A DNA stretch of 64,000 nucleotides from positions 2,338,296 through 2,402,295 of the forward strand of contig NZ_CP009227.1 in assembly GCF_000775995.1 (NCBI RefSeq). The letters run 5' to 3'. The translations under genes and the position numbers were made by a program. The notes under the pieces were generated by a model that was not told where the DNA came from, searched no databases, and saw only the letters and a list, made by a program, of their open reading frames with translations. Below, piece after piece: positions 26,717 through 35,777 of the stretch. Position 1 is the first letter of the stretch. Each line of letters begins with the position of its first letter. The stretch comes from Treponema sp. OMZ 838 (lineage in GTDB: Bacteria; Spirochaetota; Spirochaetia; Treponematales; Treponemataceae).

Positions 26717-28069
26717 ATGTTAAAATTTTTGATCGGATTGCCGGTGCTCGGCATTGTCGTATTTATCCATGAGCTGGGGCACTTCATCGCTGCTAAGCTC
26801 TGTGGAGTGTCGGTAGAAAGCTTTTCCATCGGCTGGGGGCCGGTACTGCTGCATAAAAAGTTCGGTGCGACCGACTACCGGCTGTCGGCGATTCCCCTCG
26901 GCGGCTATTGCGGCATGAAGGGCGAACACGCGTTTAGAGAGGCATACGAAAAAAAACTGCCCAGTGTTCCCAAGGAAGAGGGGAGCCTTTTTGCCGCGCA
27001 CCCTTTTAAGCGGATACTGATAGCGTTTGCGGGACCCTTTGCCAACCTCTTGCTTGCCGCCGCCGCACTTGCTATGATAAGCGGACTCGGCAGGACATAC
27101 TACACCACTGATAACCGTATCGTGCCGGTGTACCGCCTCGATTCGAGCGACCAATCGCCTGCGCGGACAGCCGGTCTACAGATAGGCGATCGTATTCTCA
27201 AAATCAACGATCAAAAGATAGCGAACTTCGCTGATATTCAGCAGATTATCGCGCTTCATCCCGAAGAATCGCTCACAATGCTTATTGAACGGGGCGGCGA
27301 ACAGCTCAGTATGACTATACGCCCTGATTTGAATAAAAAGACCGGTGCGGGGCAGGTCGGTATTTACCGTTATGTGCCGCTCGAAGTTGCATCTGTACGG
27401 AAAGATTCCGCTGCCGATTTAGCAGGAGTAAAAGCAGGCGACCGTATCACCGGCATTGACGGGACGGCGCTCGATAATCAGATGGCGCTGATATACTTTT
27501 TCCGCGACTATACGCAAAAGACCGCGCTTTTTGAGCTTATCCGCAACGGAGAGCGGATTGAGCTGCCGGTAAACCTTGTCCGCACGGAAAACGGCAGTGT
27601 CGATCTCGGTTTGAATTGGACCTATATCACCGTAACCGAGAAAGGAACCGATTTTATTACCAGTTTGCGCCAAGGGATAGTGCAAACAGGAGGGCTGATG
27701 GCTGTTACGCTGAAAAGCCTCGGGCTTTTGTTTAAAGGGGTGAGTATGACCGAAGCGGTTGCGGGGCCGGTACGAATCAGTTCGATGATCGGCGGTCTTG
27801 CAGCAGACGGCTTTAGTGAGAATGTACGGGCGGGCTTTGTGAATATCGCTGAAATTGTTGCGGTAATATGCGTGTCTCTTTTTTTAATGAACCTTTTGCC
27901 CATTCCCATTCTAGACGGCGGATTGATCTTTACTGCCTTTGTCGAATGTATCGTCCGCCGGCAAATACCTCCTCGCATTTTATATTACCTACAGTTTGTA
28001 GGAGTCGCCTTTATCGCGGTACTTTTTTTCTTTGCGCTCTGGGCGGATATCTTATATATTATGAAATAA
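26717..28069 (+). CDS. rseP: RIP-type site-2 zinc protease
   Basis: 450 residues with a membrane-embedded metalloprotease site: HELGHFIAAKLCG (His18, Glu19, His22) and the distant NLLPIPILDGG near residue 394 with the third metal ligand. Two PDZ domains follow the first helices (about residues 130-205 and 220-295), including RTAGLQIGDRILKIN and DLAGVKAGDRITGIDG. Family members cut transmembrane segments such as anti-sigma factors or signal peptide remnants. An AAGGA ribosome binding site begins 5 bp after a family B repeat. Last gene of the rpsB cluster. Confidence 0.93.
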   Translation: MLKFLIGLPVLGIVVFIHELGHFIAAKLCGVSVESFSIGWGPVLLHKKFGATDYRLSAIPLGGYCGMKGEHAFREAYEKKLPSVPKEEGSLFAAHPFKRILIAFAGPFANLLLAAAALAMISGLGRTYYTTDNRIVPVYRLDSSDQSPARTAGLQIGDRILKINDQKIANFADIQQIIALHPEESLTMLIERGGEQLSMTIRPDLNKKTGAGQVGIYRYVPLEVASVRKDSAADLAGVKAGDRITGIDGTALDNQMALIYFFRDYTQKTALFELIRNGERIELPVNLVRTENGSVDLGLNWTYITVTEKGTDFITSLRQGIVQTGGLMAVTLKSLGLLFKGVSMTEAVAGPVRISSMIGGLAADGFSENVRAGFVNIAEIVAVICVSLFLMNLLPIPILDGGLIFTAFVECIVRRQIPPRILYYLQFVGVAFIAVLFFFALWADILYIMK

Positions 28070-28079
28070 GGAAAAAACT

Positions 28080-28751
28080 ATGCAAAAAATTACCTGTAAG
28101 TGTGACTGTTCGTTTGATGTGGAATATGAAAAAACAATTGATCTTGATGCCCGTCCCGCAATCAAAGAAGATATAAAGAAAGGCTCTTTTTTGTCTTTTA
28201 TATGTCCGTCCTGCCATTCAAAAGTCAACATCGAGCTTGAAACGGAATTTGTGTGGAAATCGAAAAAAATAACGCTATTGTTTGTACCCGAAAAGAAGCG
28301 TATGGAATGTCTTGCTTTTTGTGCAGGTGCGGTTCGAATTGATGCGGAAAATAATAAAAAATTAAAGACTGAATTTCTGAAGAAAGGACAAACGCCCGTT
28401 ATCGGTTATCCTGAACTTGCGGATCGGATTGCCGTACTTGATTCCGGCTTGGATCCGGAAATTGTGGAAGCGGTAAAATTCTTTTTGCTGGATAACGGAA
28501 AGAATATTAAGGGTAAGCAAATTCAAATCCTGTTTGAAAAACTCCACGATGATACTATTGAATTTCATGTGCATGGCTTACGGGAAAAAGAAGTTGCAGT
28601 AATGCGTATTCCTCTGAATCTTTACCGTTCGATTGAAGCGGATCGTAAAGCGAAAAAGCACAAAGAGGTATTTCAAGCCTTATGGCTCGGTCCTTATCTT
28701 TCCTATAAGAATATTCATGCTGAAGGAGATGATCATGATACGGCAATTTAA
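28080..28751 (+). CDS. CpXC domain protein
   Basis: 223 residues. The N-terminus has the paired-cysteine zinc-ribbon pattern of CpXC proteins: CKCDCSFDVEYE at residues 5-16 and FICPSCHSKVNIELE near residue 40. The C-terminal 150 residues are alpha/beta with no known motif. CpXC proteins are poorly characterised. It follows rseP by 10 bp, and its end overlaps the start of the next gene by 17 bp, so the three are probably translated from one message. Confidence 0.75.
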   Translation: MQKITCKCDCSFDVEYEKTIDLDARPAIKEDIKKGSFLSFICPSCHSKVNIELETEFVWKSKKITLLFVPEKKRMECLAFCAGAVRIDAENNKKLKTEFLKKGQTPVIGYPELADRIAVLDSGLDPEIVEAVKFFLLDNGKNIKGKQIQILFEKLHDDTIEFHVHGLREKEVAVMRIPLNLYRSIEADRKAKKHKEVFQALWLGPYLSYKNIHAEGDDHDTAI

Positions 28752-30864
28752 ACGATTTTCGTTTTTGTTCCTGTTTATATGTTTCCTTGCAAGTGCAGCA
28801 GCTCAGACAACCGGCAATATCGTGACATCTCCAGGAGACTCCGAATCTGCGGTTTTTGAAATCGGACAAACTGCTCCCGATGAACAATCGAAACCTGATC
28901 CCTTAGAATCGGATGATACTGCATCTCCTACCGATAAAAACACTTCTGATACCGAAGATTCTCATAACCCTGAGTCAGAGGCTGAATCCGATTCTGATGA
29001 AAACATCCCTAATACGCAAAAAAACGGAGTACGGGGGCAAGACCCTTCTTTAAAAAACAGTTTGGAACGGGCACGCATTGCTCATCGATTTGAGGGGGGC
29101 GTAACTGCTATTGCCGATTCTTCTGTGACGCGTTCTTTTTTTGCTGCAGGAAAAGACGGTTTTATCACTCGATTTCCGTATGGAACGATGAAGCCCGAAA
29201 CGTGGCAGGTTTCGGCTATGCCGGTCAAGTGCATAGCTGCACATCCTAAAAAAGCGATGGTTGCCGTCTATGAAACAGACGGTTTCAGCATTCATAAAAT
29301 TTCTCTGTGGGATTGGCAAACAAAAAAACAGCTGTATGCAAAACGTTTTGCCAGCTCAGTCCTCTCCCTATCGTGGTCGGCGCAAGGGACATATTTGTTT
29401 ATCGGAACTGCCTCGACGGAAGGTATTACGGTTCTTGATATCAACGGAAATGTAAAAAAAGTGTATCCGCGTCCGCCGGGAATTGTGCTGCTTGCAGCAA
29501 CGGGGCCGAGTGAAAAAAGCATTGTAACGTATGGGGAAACCGGCAGGCTTGTGTATGCCGATATTGCGAAAAAATCTATTCTTACCCAATACGAGACAGA
29601 GGATCGGTTGGAAAGTCCTGAGCTTATTAAGAATTACACGCAGATTATCGGCTATAAAAACGGGAATGTCGTAGTTGTGAAAGCTGCTTCAGGTGAGGTA
29701 CTGGAAAACTATCCTGCGCATTCGGCGTTGTTTGCAGGGAAAATTACGGATAGCTTACCGGTGTGGATTGAAAAAGGCGATACGCGGCAAACATGGCATT
29801 TATCTCAGGGGAATAAGAAATCTCCTGCTTTTAGCCTTCCGTATCCGGCCGCTATTACAGCTGCCAGGCATGTTGACTCGACGGTTGTTATCGGAACCGA
29901 TGACGGTAGACTATACCGGTTAAAGCAGAATAGTGATGCGGCAATTTCGCTGACGGAGTTGAATATCGACACTTCAATTCAAGTGAGCGATATATGCACA
30001 AAGGATTCCAAAATCTATATGCTGAGCGGTTCGACGCTCTATGCCGCTGCTTCTCCGACGGATAAGCCGGAGCCTGTCATCCAATCCGTTTCGGGAGAAC
30101 GGTGTACGGTATACGGCAACGGGTTTTTATTTTGGTCTGCAGAAAAAAATGTGCCGCTATATTATGCAGAAGAAGGTCAAATACCTGCTATTCTCTACCG
30201 CCCGCGGGAACGGCTGAATTCGGTTTCGGTGTATAAAGATACTATCGCGGCGGTGCGGGCATTTAGCGGGCTTGTCTTACTGGATGGTAAAAGCGGTGCG
30301 CAGTTATTTACGTATCAAGCTGCCGGATTGCAAGATGCCGTACAGGTTGACGATACCTATGTGCTTATCACTAAAAGTACCGGCGGTATTATCCGCCAGC
30401 CGCTCCTTCTTATCGATATTAGGACAGGGGAAACCATTCCGCTTAATATGGACGGAGACATTGCGTTTTCTGCACAGGCAAATAATAAAGTAAAAAATAC
30501 GTTTTCCTGTTTTCGGTTAAAAACAGAGAAGGCGGCTCAGACCGATTTAATGACCATGAAGATCGATACGGTACATCCCGCCCGCAGCAGTTTTACCGCG
30601 GCACTGTCATACGGGGATGAAAACTTACACGCTTCACTCTACGATGACGGATACGCAGTGCTGACCAACCTCGGGAAAAATCAGCTGAGTTATTATGATA
30701 AAAGGCGGCGAACGATTCGGCAGCTTCCGCGGGATTACGCCCTTCCTCGTAAAGCGTTGATGACGGATACATACATTGTCAGTGTAAACTATGACGGTTC
30801 CCTTTCATGGTTCAACCGCCGGACGATGCAGCTGTTGCAGCATAAAACGCTGAGTGAGGATTGA
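28735..30864 (+). CDS. exported WD40-like beta-propeller protein
   Basis: 709 residues from the ATG at 28735, 6 nt after AAGGAG. A signal peptide (RFSFLFLFICFLASAAAQ) is followed by a 100-residue acidic linker rich in Asp, Glu, Ser and Pro. The remainder is a beta-propeller of WD40-like blades, for example VTAIADSSVTRSFFAAGKDGFITRFPYG, VLSLSWSAQGTYLFIGTASTEGITVLDI and VVIGTDDGRLYRLKQ, probably seven or more blades to the end. Likely periplasmic or surface protein-interaction scaffold. No enzyme motif. The gene's 5' end overlaps the CpXC gene. Confidence 0.8.
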   Translation: MIRQFKRFSFLFLFICFLASAAAQTTGNIVTSPGDSESAVFEIGQTAPDEQSKPDPLESDDTASPTDKNTSDTEDSHNPESEAESDSDENIPNTQKNGVRGQDPSLKNSLERARIAHRFEGGVTAIADSSVTRSFFAAGKDGFITRFPYGTMKPETWQVSAMPVKCIAAHPKKAMVAVYETDGFSIHKISLWDWQTKKQLYAKRFASSVLSLSWSAQGTYLFIGTASTEGITVLDINGNVKKVYPRPPGIVLLAATGPSEKSIVTYGETGRLVYADIAKKSILTQYETEDRLESPELIKNYTQIIGYKNGNVVVVKAASGEVLENYPAHSALFAGKITDSLPVWIEKGDTRQTWHLSQGNKKSPAFSLPYPAAITAARHVDSTVVIGTDDGRLYRLKQNSDAAISLTELNIDTSIQVSDICTKDSKIYMLSGSTLYAAASPTDKPEPVIQSVSGERCTVYGNGFLFWSAEKNVPLYYAEEGQIPAILYRPRERLNSVSVYKDTIAAVRAFSGLVLLDGKSGAQLFTYQAAGLQDAVQVDDTYVLITKSTGGIIRQPLLLIDIRTGETIPLNMDGDIAFSAQANNKVKNTFSCFRLKTEKAAQTDLMTMKIDTVHPARSSFTAALSYGDENLHASLYDDGYAVLTNLGKNQLSYYDKRRRTIRQLPRDYALPRKALMTDTYIVSVNYDGSLSWFNRRTMQLLQHKTLSED

Positions 30865-30883
30865 GGTTAAGAAAGTTGCCCTC

Positions 30884-30912
30884 TTAACAATTTGCAAACG
30901 GCAATCTATACT
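30884..30912 (+). promoter_or_regulatory. promoter giving leaderless tetR transcript
   Basis: TTAACA (30884-30889), 17-bp spacer, TATACT (30907-30912). The ATG at 30920 lies 7 nt after the -10 box, at the expected start site. There is no ribosome binding site. Same geometry as the maf promoter. Confidence 0.6.
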
Positions 30913-30919
30913 ATCAGTA

Positions 30920-31549
30920 ATGAAAGAATCGAAAAAAAAGCACGATACTTATACTGAAATTCTCAAAAATGCAGAAATAGAGTTTTTACAAAAAGGCTTT
31001 GAAAAAGCATCAATGCGTTCCATCGCAGCAATGACGGGAATAACGGCAGGTGCTTTGTACAAACACTTTCCGTCAAAGGCTGCAATTTTTGAAGCGCTCG
31101 TGCAGCCGCTCATTGCACAAACGTTAAGTATCGGCACCGATTTTTCCGAAACCGTAGTCGAGCTATTCAAAACAGAAAATGGGGCAGCGATAAAAGAAGT
31201 TATACGCACATCGATATGGAATTTGTATAATCTTGTTTATAGCCGCTTTGATGAATTTAAACTGCTGTTTAACCGTGCGACAGGAACAAAATACGAAAAT
31301 ATCCGCCATGAATTTGTAATGGCGGATGTTACAGCATGTAAAAAAGTTATTGATGATTTTAAAAAACATGGAATCAATATCCGGCCTTTAAGCGACGATC
31401 AGCTTCATTTGATTTACAGTACTGCCTTAACGCCGTTTTTTGAAATTATCACCCATGAGTATTCTTACGAAAAAGCTCAAGGATTTATCGATATATTAAC
31501 TGATGTCATGTATTTCTGCTGGAATAAAATTATGCAGCCGGAAATATGA
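30920..31549 (+). CDS. TetR-family transcriptional repressor
   Basis: 209 residues. The N-terminal helix-turn-helix is typical: ILKNAEIEFLQKGFEKASMRSIAAMTGITAGALYKHFPSKAAIFEAL (about residues 14-60). The rest is a helical ligand-binding domain. The start at 30920 is chosen because it fits the family opening; a -10 box lies 7 nt before it and no ribosome binding site is present. It is followed by the MMPL transporter gene, whose promoter carries a perfect palindrome, so it very probably represses that operon in response to a hydrophobic ligand. Confidence 0.9.
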   Translation: MKESKKKHDTYTEILKNAEIEFLQKGFEKASMRSIAAMTGITAGALYKHFPSKAAIFEALVQPLIAQTLSIGTDFSETVVELFKTENGAAIKEVIRTSIWNLYNLVYSRFDEFKLLFNRATGTKYENIRHEFVMADVTACKKVIDDFKKHGINIRPLSDDQLHLIYSTALTPFFEIITHEYSYEKAQGFIDILTDVMYFCWNKIMQPEI

Positions 31550-31619
31550 TCAAGGTAATGGCCTCAGATTGTTTTAACGGATCCGAAGAATAACTAAATC
31601 GCAAATTCAATCATACCTA

Positions 31620-31647
31620 TTGACAATTCCTAGGGGAATCTTATACT
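31620..31647 (+). promoter_or_regulatory. near-consensus promoter of the MMPL operon
   Basis: TTGACA (31620-31625), 16-bp spacer, TATACT (31642-31647): the best promoter match in the window. The -10 box overlaps the left edge of the 37-bp palindrome. Confidence 0.75.
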
Positions 31648-31679
31648 GAAATAGTAAACAGTGTTTACTATTTCAGTAT
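31643..31679. promoter_or_regulatory. 37-bp palindromic operator, TetR-type
   Basis: Arms ATACTGAAATAGTAAACA (31643-31660) and TGTTTACTATTTCAGTAT (31662-31679) are perfect complements around one G. It covers the -10 box and the transcription start of the MMPL gene and lies 93 bp after tetR, so it is most likely the TetR-like repressor's binding site. The size would allow two dimers. Confidence 0.75.
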
Positions 31680-31696
31680 TGTAAGAGGTTCATGGC

Positions 31697-34084
31697 ATGA
31701 AACTTGAAGGGATGCATCTATTCTTTAAAAAGATTGCAAAGTTTCAATTAAAATACCGCTGGCTCTGTTTGGTTCTGCTTGCGACTGTAACGGTTGCGGG
31801 GCTTATAGGCGTAAAAAGTTTTAAGGTCGGCTCGGCTGATGAAGACGAGTTTTTAACCGTAAAAGAAAGCACAAAAAAGAATGATGCGCGGTTTAAGGAA
31901 TTGTTCGGCAGTAACGATTCGATCGTGCTGCTCTTTGAATCAGACGATGTATTTAAGCCGGAGGTGCTCCAAGCGATTAAAGATATCGGCGCGGAACTTT
32001 TGGAAAAAGTACCGTATGCGGATTCCATCACTTCGATTACCGATACGGATATTACCGTTGGTACGGACGAAGGCATAGAAATCACCAATCCGTTTCGGGA
32101 CGGTATTCCTTCCGATCCTGCCGCATTAAAGGCTGCCAAAGACTTTATCCTTTCGCGTAAGTCGATTGTTAATAAGCTCGTAACACAGGATGCGACGGAA
32201 ACATGGCTGGTACTGTCGCTCAAGGCGACACCGCCTGAAGAAGTCTGGAGTAAAACTTCGACGACGGCGCCGATGTACGTTATCGGAGAAGCGGCAATCG
32301 ACATTGTTACCGATTCTAAATATCATAGCGCCGCGTATACGATAAAACCTGCGGGGCTTCCCTATACCGAAACGGAAGAAAAAGTAGTGATGGGACACGA
32401 GACCACAAAAAGCGTAGGATTGAGTTTTCTCTGTATGATTATCTTGCTCATCATATTTACAAGATCGCTCCGCGGAACGATTGTGCCGTTGTTCGCAACC
32501 TTCTTCGGTATTACCACGGTACTCGGCATCATGGGCTTTTTGCACATTTCCGGAAAGTCGGAAATGATGTCGGTTCCGATTGTGCTTGCGATGGCGCTTT
32601 CGGTCGGTTATTCAATTCACCTTGTCAATTCGTTTAAAACCAGTTTCTATGTAATCGGTAAACGAAAAGAAGCAGTAATCGATTCAATTGAAAATACCGG
32701 GTGGCCGCTCTTTTTTACCGTCGTTACTACTGTTGTTTCGGTGTTGTCGTTTTTAACGACCGACCTTAAACCGATGCGCTGGATGGGGGCTGCAAGCGCT
32801 GCAATGGTGTTTGCCGTGTATATTTATGTCAGTGTTCTTATTCCTATTTTGATGAGCTTCGGAAAAGATATTGAGGCCGGTAAAGATTCGGCAAATGCTC
32901 ACAATGCAAAGGCCTCGCGTGCTCAAAAATTGGATGCACGGTTTGAACGCTTCGGGCGTACTGTTATCAAAAGACGCAAAGCAATCATCGCTGCATTTAC
33001 GCTCATCACTGCTGCGTGTATTCCGGCCTTATTCAGAATAGATGTCAATATGGATAGCTTTAAATTTATGGGCTTGCGCATTCCGTATATTAAACGTCTT
33101 TATGAAATTACGCAGTCGCAGCTCGGCTCTTATTTTAACTACAACATTATGCTCACCTTTGATGAAGACGATTCGGTAAAAGATCCTGATGTACTTAAAA
33201 AACTTGATGAGCTGAGCACCCTTATCGGAACCTTTAGACTCACAAAATTAAATAACGGCGTACCGAAAATTTTTTCCATTTTAGATGTAGTCAAAGAAAT
33301 GAATCAAACGATGCACTCCGATGATCCTGCCTTTTACACGATTCCTGATGATGAAGAGTTGCTCACCCAGCTGCTGTTCTTGTACGAAATTTCCGGCGGC
33401 AAAACTTCACGTTGGGTTGATGAAGATTTCCGCACGCTCCGTATGGCGATTGATGTTGCCTCGTATGATGCGAACGAACTTGCATCGAATATGAAAACCA
33501 TTGAGGAAACATGCGCGGAACTGTTTCCGCAGGCCGATTGTCATTTAATCGGAGCCGCCGTACAATTTGCGGAATTGAACAACAAAATCGTATTCGGCGA
33601 ATTGTATTCTTTTTTAACTTCACTCGTTGCGATTGCAATTTTAATGATGCTTGTGTTCGGCAGTGTTAAGATGGGACTTATCGGGCTTATCCCGAATATC
33701 TTTCCCGTCATTGTCATCGGCGCGATTATGGGGTATCTGCGTATTCCGTTGGATATCATAACGATGGCGATTATGCCGATGATCCTCGGTATTGCCGTCG
33801 ATGACACCATTCATTTTACAAACCATACCAAATATCTTTTTGATAAAGAGAAATCTTATGACCGTGTAATTTTCAAGACGTTTTATTCCATCGGAAAGAC
33901 ACTTGCGATGACAACGATTATTTTGTCTGCAACATTTTTAGTGTATCTTACGTGTAAGATTGATGCGATTCTACGTCTCGGTGTATTGGCTGCAGTCGGT
34001 CTTTTGTCTGCGCTCGCCGCCGACTATTTGATGACGCCGGTATTGATTTACATCAGCAAACCGTTTGGAAAAGAGGAGAAATGA
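31697..34084 (+). CDS. MMPL/RND-family transporter
   Basis: 795 residues with the duplicated layout of the MMPL/HpnN branch of RND transporters: one helix near residue 25, a periplasmic loop, then helices from about residue 235 to 400 (SVGLSFLCMIILLIIFTRSL), and the same plan repeated from about 430 with helices at 640-790. GVDD-like polar residues appear in ILGIAVDDTIHFTNHT. AGAGG lies 8 nt before the ATG. Such pumps move lipids, hopanoids or drugs across the periplasm, often with a LolA-like partner as here. Under the palindromic operator upstream. Confidence 0.92.
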   Translation: MKLEGMHLFFKKIAKFQLKYRWLCLVLLATVTVAGLIGVKSFKVGSADEDEFLTVKESTKKNDARFKELFGSNDSIVLLFESDDVFKPEVLQAIKDIGAELLEKVPYADSITSITDTDITVGTDEGIEITNPFRDGIPSDPAALKAAKDFILSRKSIVNKLVTQDATETWLVLSLKATPPEEVWSKTSTTAPMYVIGEAAIDIVTDSKYHSAAYTIKPAGLPYTETEEKVVMGHETTKSVGLSFLCMIILLIIFTRSLRGTIVPLFATFFGITTVLGIMGFLHISGKSEMMSVPIVLAMALSVGYSIHLVNSFKTSFYVIGKRKEAVIDSIENTGWPLFFTVVTTVVSVLSFLTTDLKPMRWMGAASAAMVFAVYIYVSVLIPILMSFGKDIEAGKDSANAHNAKASRAQKLDARFERFGRTVIKRRKAIIAAFTLITAACIPALFRIDVNMDSFKFMGLRIPYIKRLYEITQSQLGSYFNYNIMLTFDEDDSVKDPDVLKKLDELSTLIGTFRLTKLNNGVPKIFSILDVVKEMNQTMHSDDPAFYTIPDDEELLTQLLFLYEISGGKTSRWVDEDFRTLRMAIDVASYDANELASNMKTIEETCAELFPQADCHLIGAAVQFAELNNKIVFGELYSFLTSLVAIAILMMLVFGSVKMGLIGLIPNIFPVIVIGAIMGYLRIPLDIITMAIMPMILGIAVDDTIHFTNHTKYLFDKEKSYDRVIFKTFYSIGKTLAMTTIILSATFLVYLTCKIDAILRLGVLAAVGLLSALAADYLMTPVLIYISKPFGKEEK

Positions 34085-34088
34085 TAGT

Positions 34089-34874
34089 ATGAAAACAACA
34101 AAACATTTGATTGCGCTGACTGTATTTGTAGCGATGTCCCTAAGCCTTGCATTTGCGCAAGAGTTGACGGGTAAAGAGATTATGCAAAAGGTTGATAAAC
34201 GCGAAAAAGCTGCAACCGATTCGTTTACGATGCGAATGACGCTCATCAATTCCGGTGGAAAAAAACGGGTACGCGAAGTTACTGCATATTCAAAAGATTA
34301 CGGTAGCGAAAAGAAAACGGTGATGGTGTTTATGCTGCCTGCCGATGTAAAGGGCGTTGGTTATCTTTCTTTCTCGTATGATGATGCTTCGAAAAACGAT
34401 GACCGCTGGCTTTATATGCCTGCGCTTAAAAAGTCAAAACGCATTTCCGGCTCTTCAAGTCAGGACTATTTTATGGGTACCGATTTTACCTACGATGATA
34501 TAAGCGGGCACAAGATCGATGACTACACGTACACATTGCTTGCAGAAGAAACCGTAGATGGGAAAAACTGTTGGAAAGTTGAATCGGTTCCGGTAAAAAA
34601 ATCGATGTACTCAAAGTATGTTTCCTGGATTGATAAGGAATCGCTGGTGCAGGTAAAGGCGGAATTTTACGATGAGCAGGGCGCGCTGCTGAAAGTGCTT
34701 ACGGTAAGCGGTATCGAAAAAAAAGACGGCTTTTGGACTGCCGGTAAAATGGAAATGAATAATCTGCAAAAAAAGCACACAACCGTTATTGAAACGCTCA
34801 AGCACGAGTTCAATAAAAACATTTCAGACTCGTATTTTAGGGTGAATTCTCTGGAAGAAGGAAAAATCAGATAA
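34089..34874 (+). CDS. LolA-like outer-membrane lipoprotein-sorting protein
   Basis: 261 residues from the ATG at 34089, just after AGGAG; it begins 4 bp after the MMPL stop. The signal peptide is HLIALTVFVAMSLSLAFAQ. The body (TGKEIMQKVDKREKAATDSFTMRMTLI, KTVMVFMLPADVKGVGYLSFSY, DDRWLYMPALKKSKRISGSSSQDYFMGTDFTYDDI) matches the PF17131-type LolA_like family that accompanies MMPL pumps. Presumed to carry the exported lipid through the periplasm. A family A repeat starts at the first base after the stop codon. Confidence 0.88.
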   Translation: MKTTKHLIALTVFVAMSLSLAFAQELTGKEIMQKVDKREKAATDSFTMRMTLINSGGKKRVREVTAYSKDYGSEKKTVMVFMLPADVKGVGYLSFSYDDASKNDDRWLYMPALKKSKRISGSSSQDYFMGTDFTYDDISGHKIDDYTYTLLAEETVDGKNCWKVESVPVKKSMYSKYVSWIDKESLVQVKAEFYDEQGALLKVLTVSGIEKKDGFWTAGKMEMNNLQKKHTTVIETLKHEFNKNISDSYFRVNSLEEGKIR

Positions 34875-35163
34875 CCTTTTGAAAATATACGATGTATCTC
34901 CTTCGTTGCTGCGAAAAAATTAATCCTCAACGTATCAAAGATACGCCTGCGGTTAATTTTTTCTCGCGCCTCGGATCTACACCGTCTATTTTCAAAAGGC
35001 TTACGGAAAGGGTTATTTTTTATATGCTGCTACTGAAAATGTTCAATGTATCAGAAGCGGCACGGACGCCGCTGGTTCTATGCAGTAACAAGTTTGCTTG
35101 CAAACTTGCAGCTCAAAAATGTACACGGATGTACACTTCTGGACAGGTTTTTTCAAAAAGAGG
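34875..35163 (+). repeat. family A composite repeat, copy 3 with hairpin chain
   Basis: Family A proper is 34875-34999 (CCTTTTGAAAATATACG to TATTTTCAAAAGG) with core ACGTATCAAAGATACG and stem arms GAAAAAATTAATCC/GGTTAATTTTTTC. It continues through AGCGGC/GCCGCT (35056-35073), CAAGTTTGC-tt-GCAAACTTG (35089-35108) and a TGTAC-acggat-GTACA hairpin to an end TTTTTTCAAAAAGAGG. It starts at the base after the LolA-like stop, and its last bases form the ribosome binding site of the next gene. Confidence 0.85.
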
Positions 35164-35169
35164 TTTTCA

Positions 35170-35685
35170 ATGGATATAATCAGGGCAGTATTGGATGGTA
35201 TAGCGATGGCTGCCATATTTAACGGTTCGGCGGCGGCTCTTGTAATAGCAAACCCGAGATATTTGATGGATTCATATCCTAAGGGGATTCAAAAAGCTGC
35301 TCCTGAGCCAATGAATAAGAAAGAAAAACGGGTAAATAAAATATTTACGGTGATAGTAATGGGAGCGTGCTGGCTTTATGGAGTAATAAGTGCATTGCAT
35401 GGCGGAATTCATACGTTTAGGGCATTGTTTTGGACTGCATATATTCATTGGATTGTTGTGAATTTCGGCGATTTTTTCTTGTTGGATTGTCTTTTATTCC
35501 AAAAGTGGACTAAGCTGATTGTCATTCCGGGAACGGAAGATCATCCAACCTATCAAACAAAAAATTGGATGAAGGTTATCGGAATACCCGAACATTTTTT
35601 ATTGTGGCCGTTTATAATGGTTCCACTTTTTTCTTTAGTTCAAACAGGTATTGTAATGCTTATACAATTTTTGTTTTCTTTCTAA
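35170..35685 (+). CDS. small integral membrane protein of MMPL operon
   Basis: 171 residues from the ATG at 35170; the ribosome binding site AAGAGG is the right end of the composite repeat. Four membrane helices are predicted: about residues 5-27, 55-75, 85-110 and 140-168 (FLLWPFIMVPLFSLVQTGIVMLIQFLF). A conserved-looking loop GTEDHPTYQTKNWMKVIGIPEH holds His and Asp residues. The family is not recognised. By position it belongs with the MMPL/LolA-like system. Confidence 0.75.
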   Translation: MDIIRAVLDGIAMAAIFNGSAAALVIANPRYLMDSYPKGIQKAAPEPMNKKEKRVNKIFTVIVMGACWLYGVISALHGGIHTFRALFWTAYIHWIVVNFGDFFLLDCLLFQKWTKLIVIPGTEDHPTYQTKNWMKVIGIPEHFLLWPFIMVPLFSLVQTGIVMLIQFLFSF

Positions 35686-35777
35686 GGCTTACATGGAAAG
35701 TACATTGAGAAGCGGGAATACGGACAACCGGTAAATTGATAGGATACAACTATTGAAAAAAAAGGAGTAATGACAAT

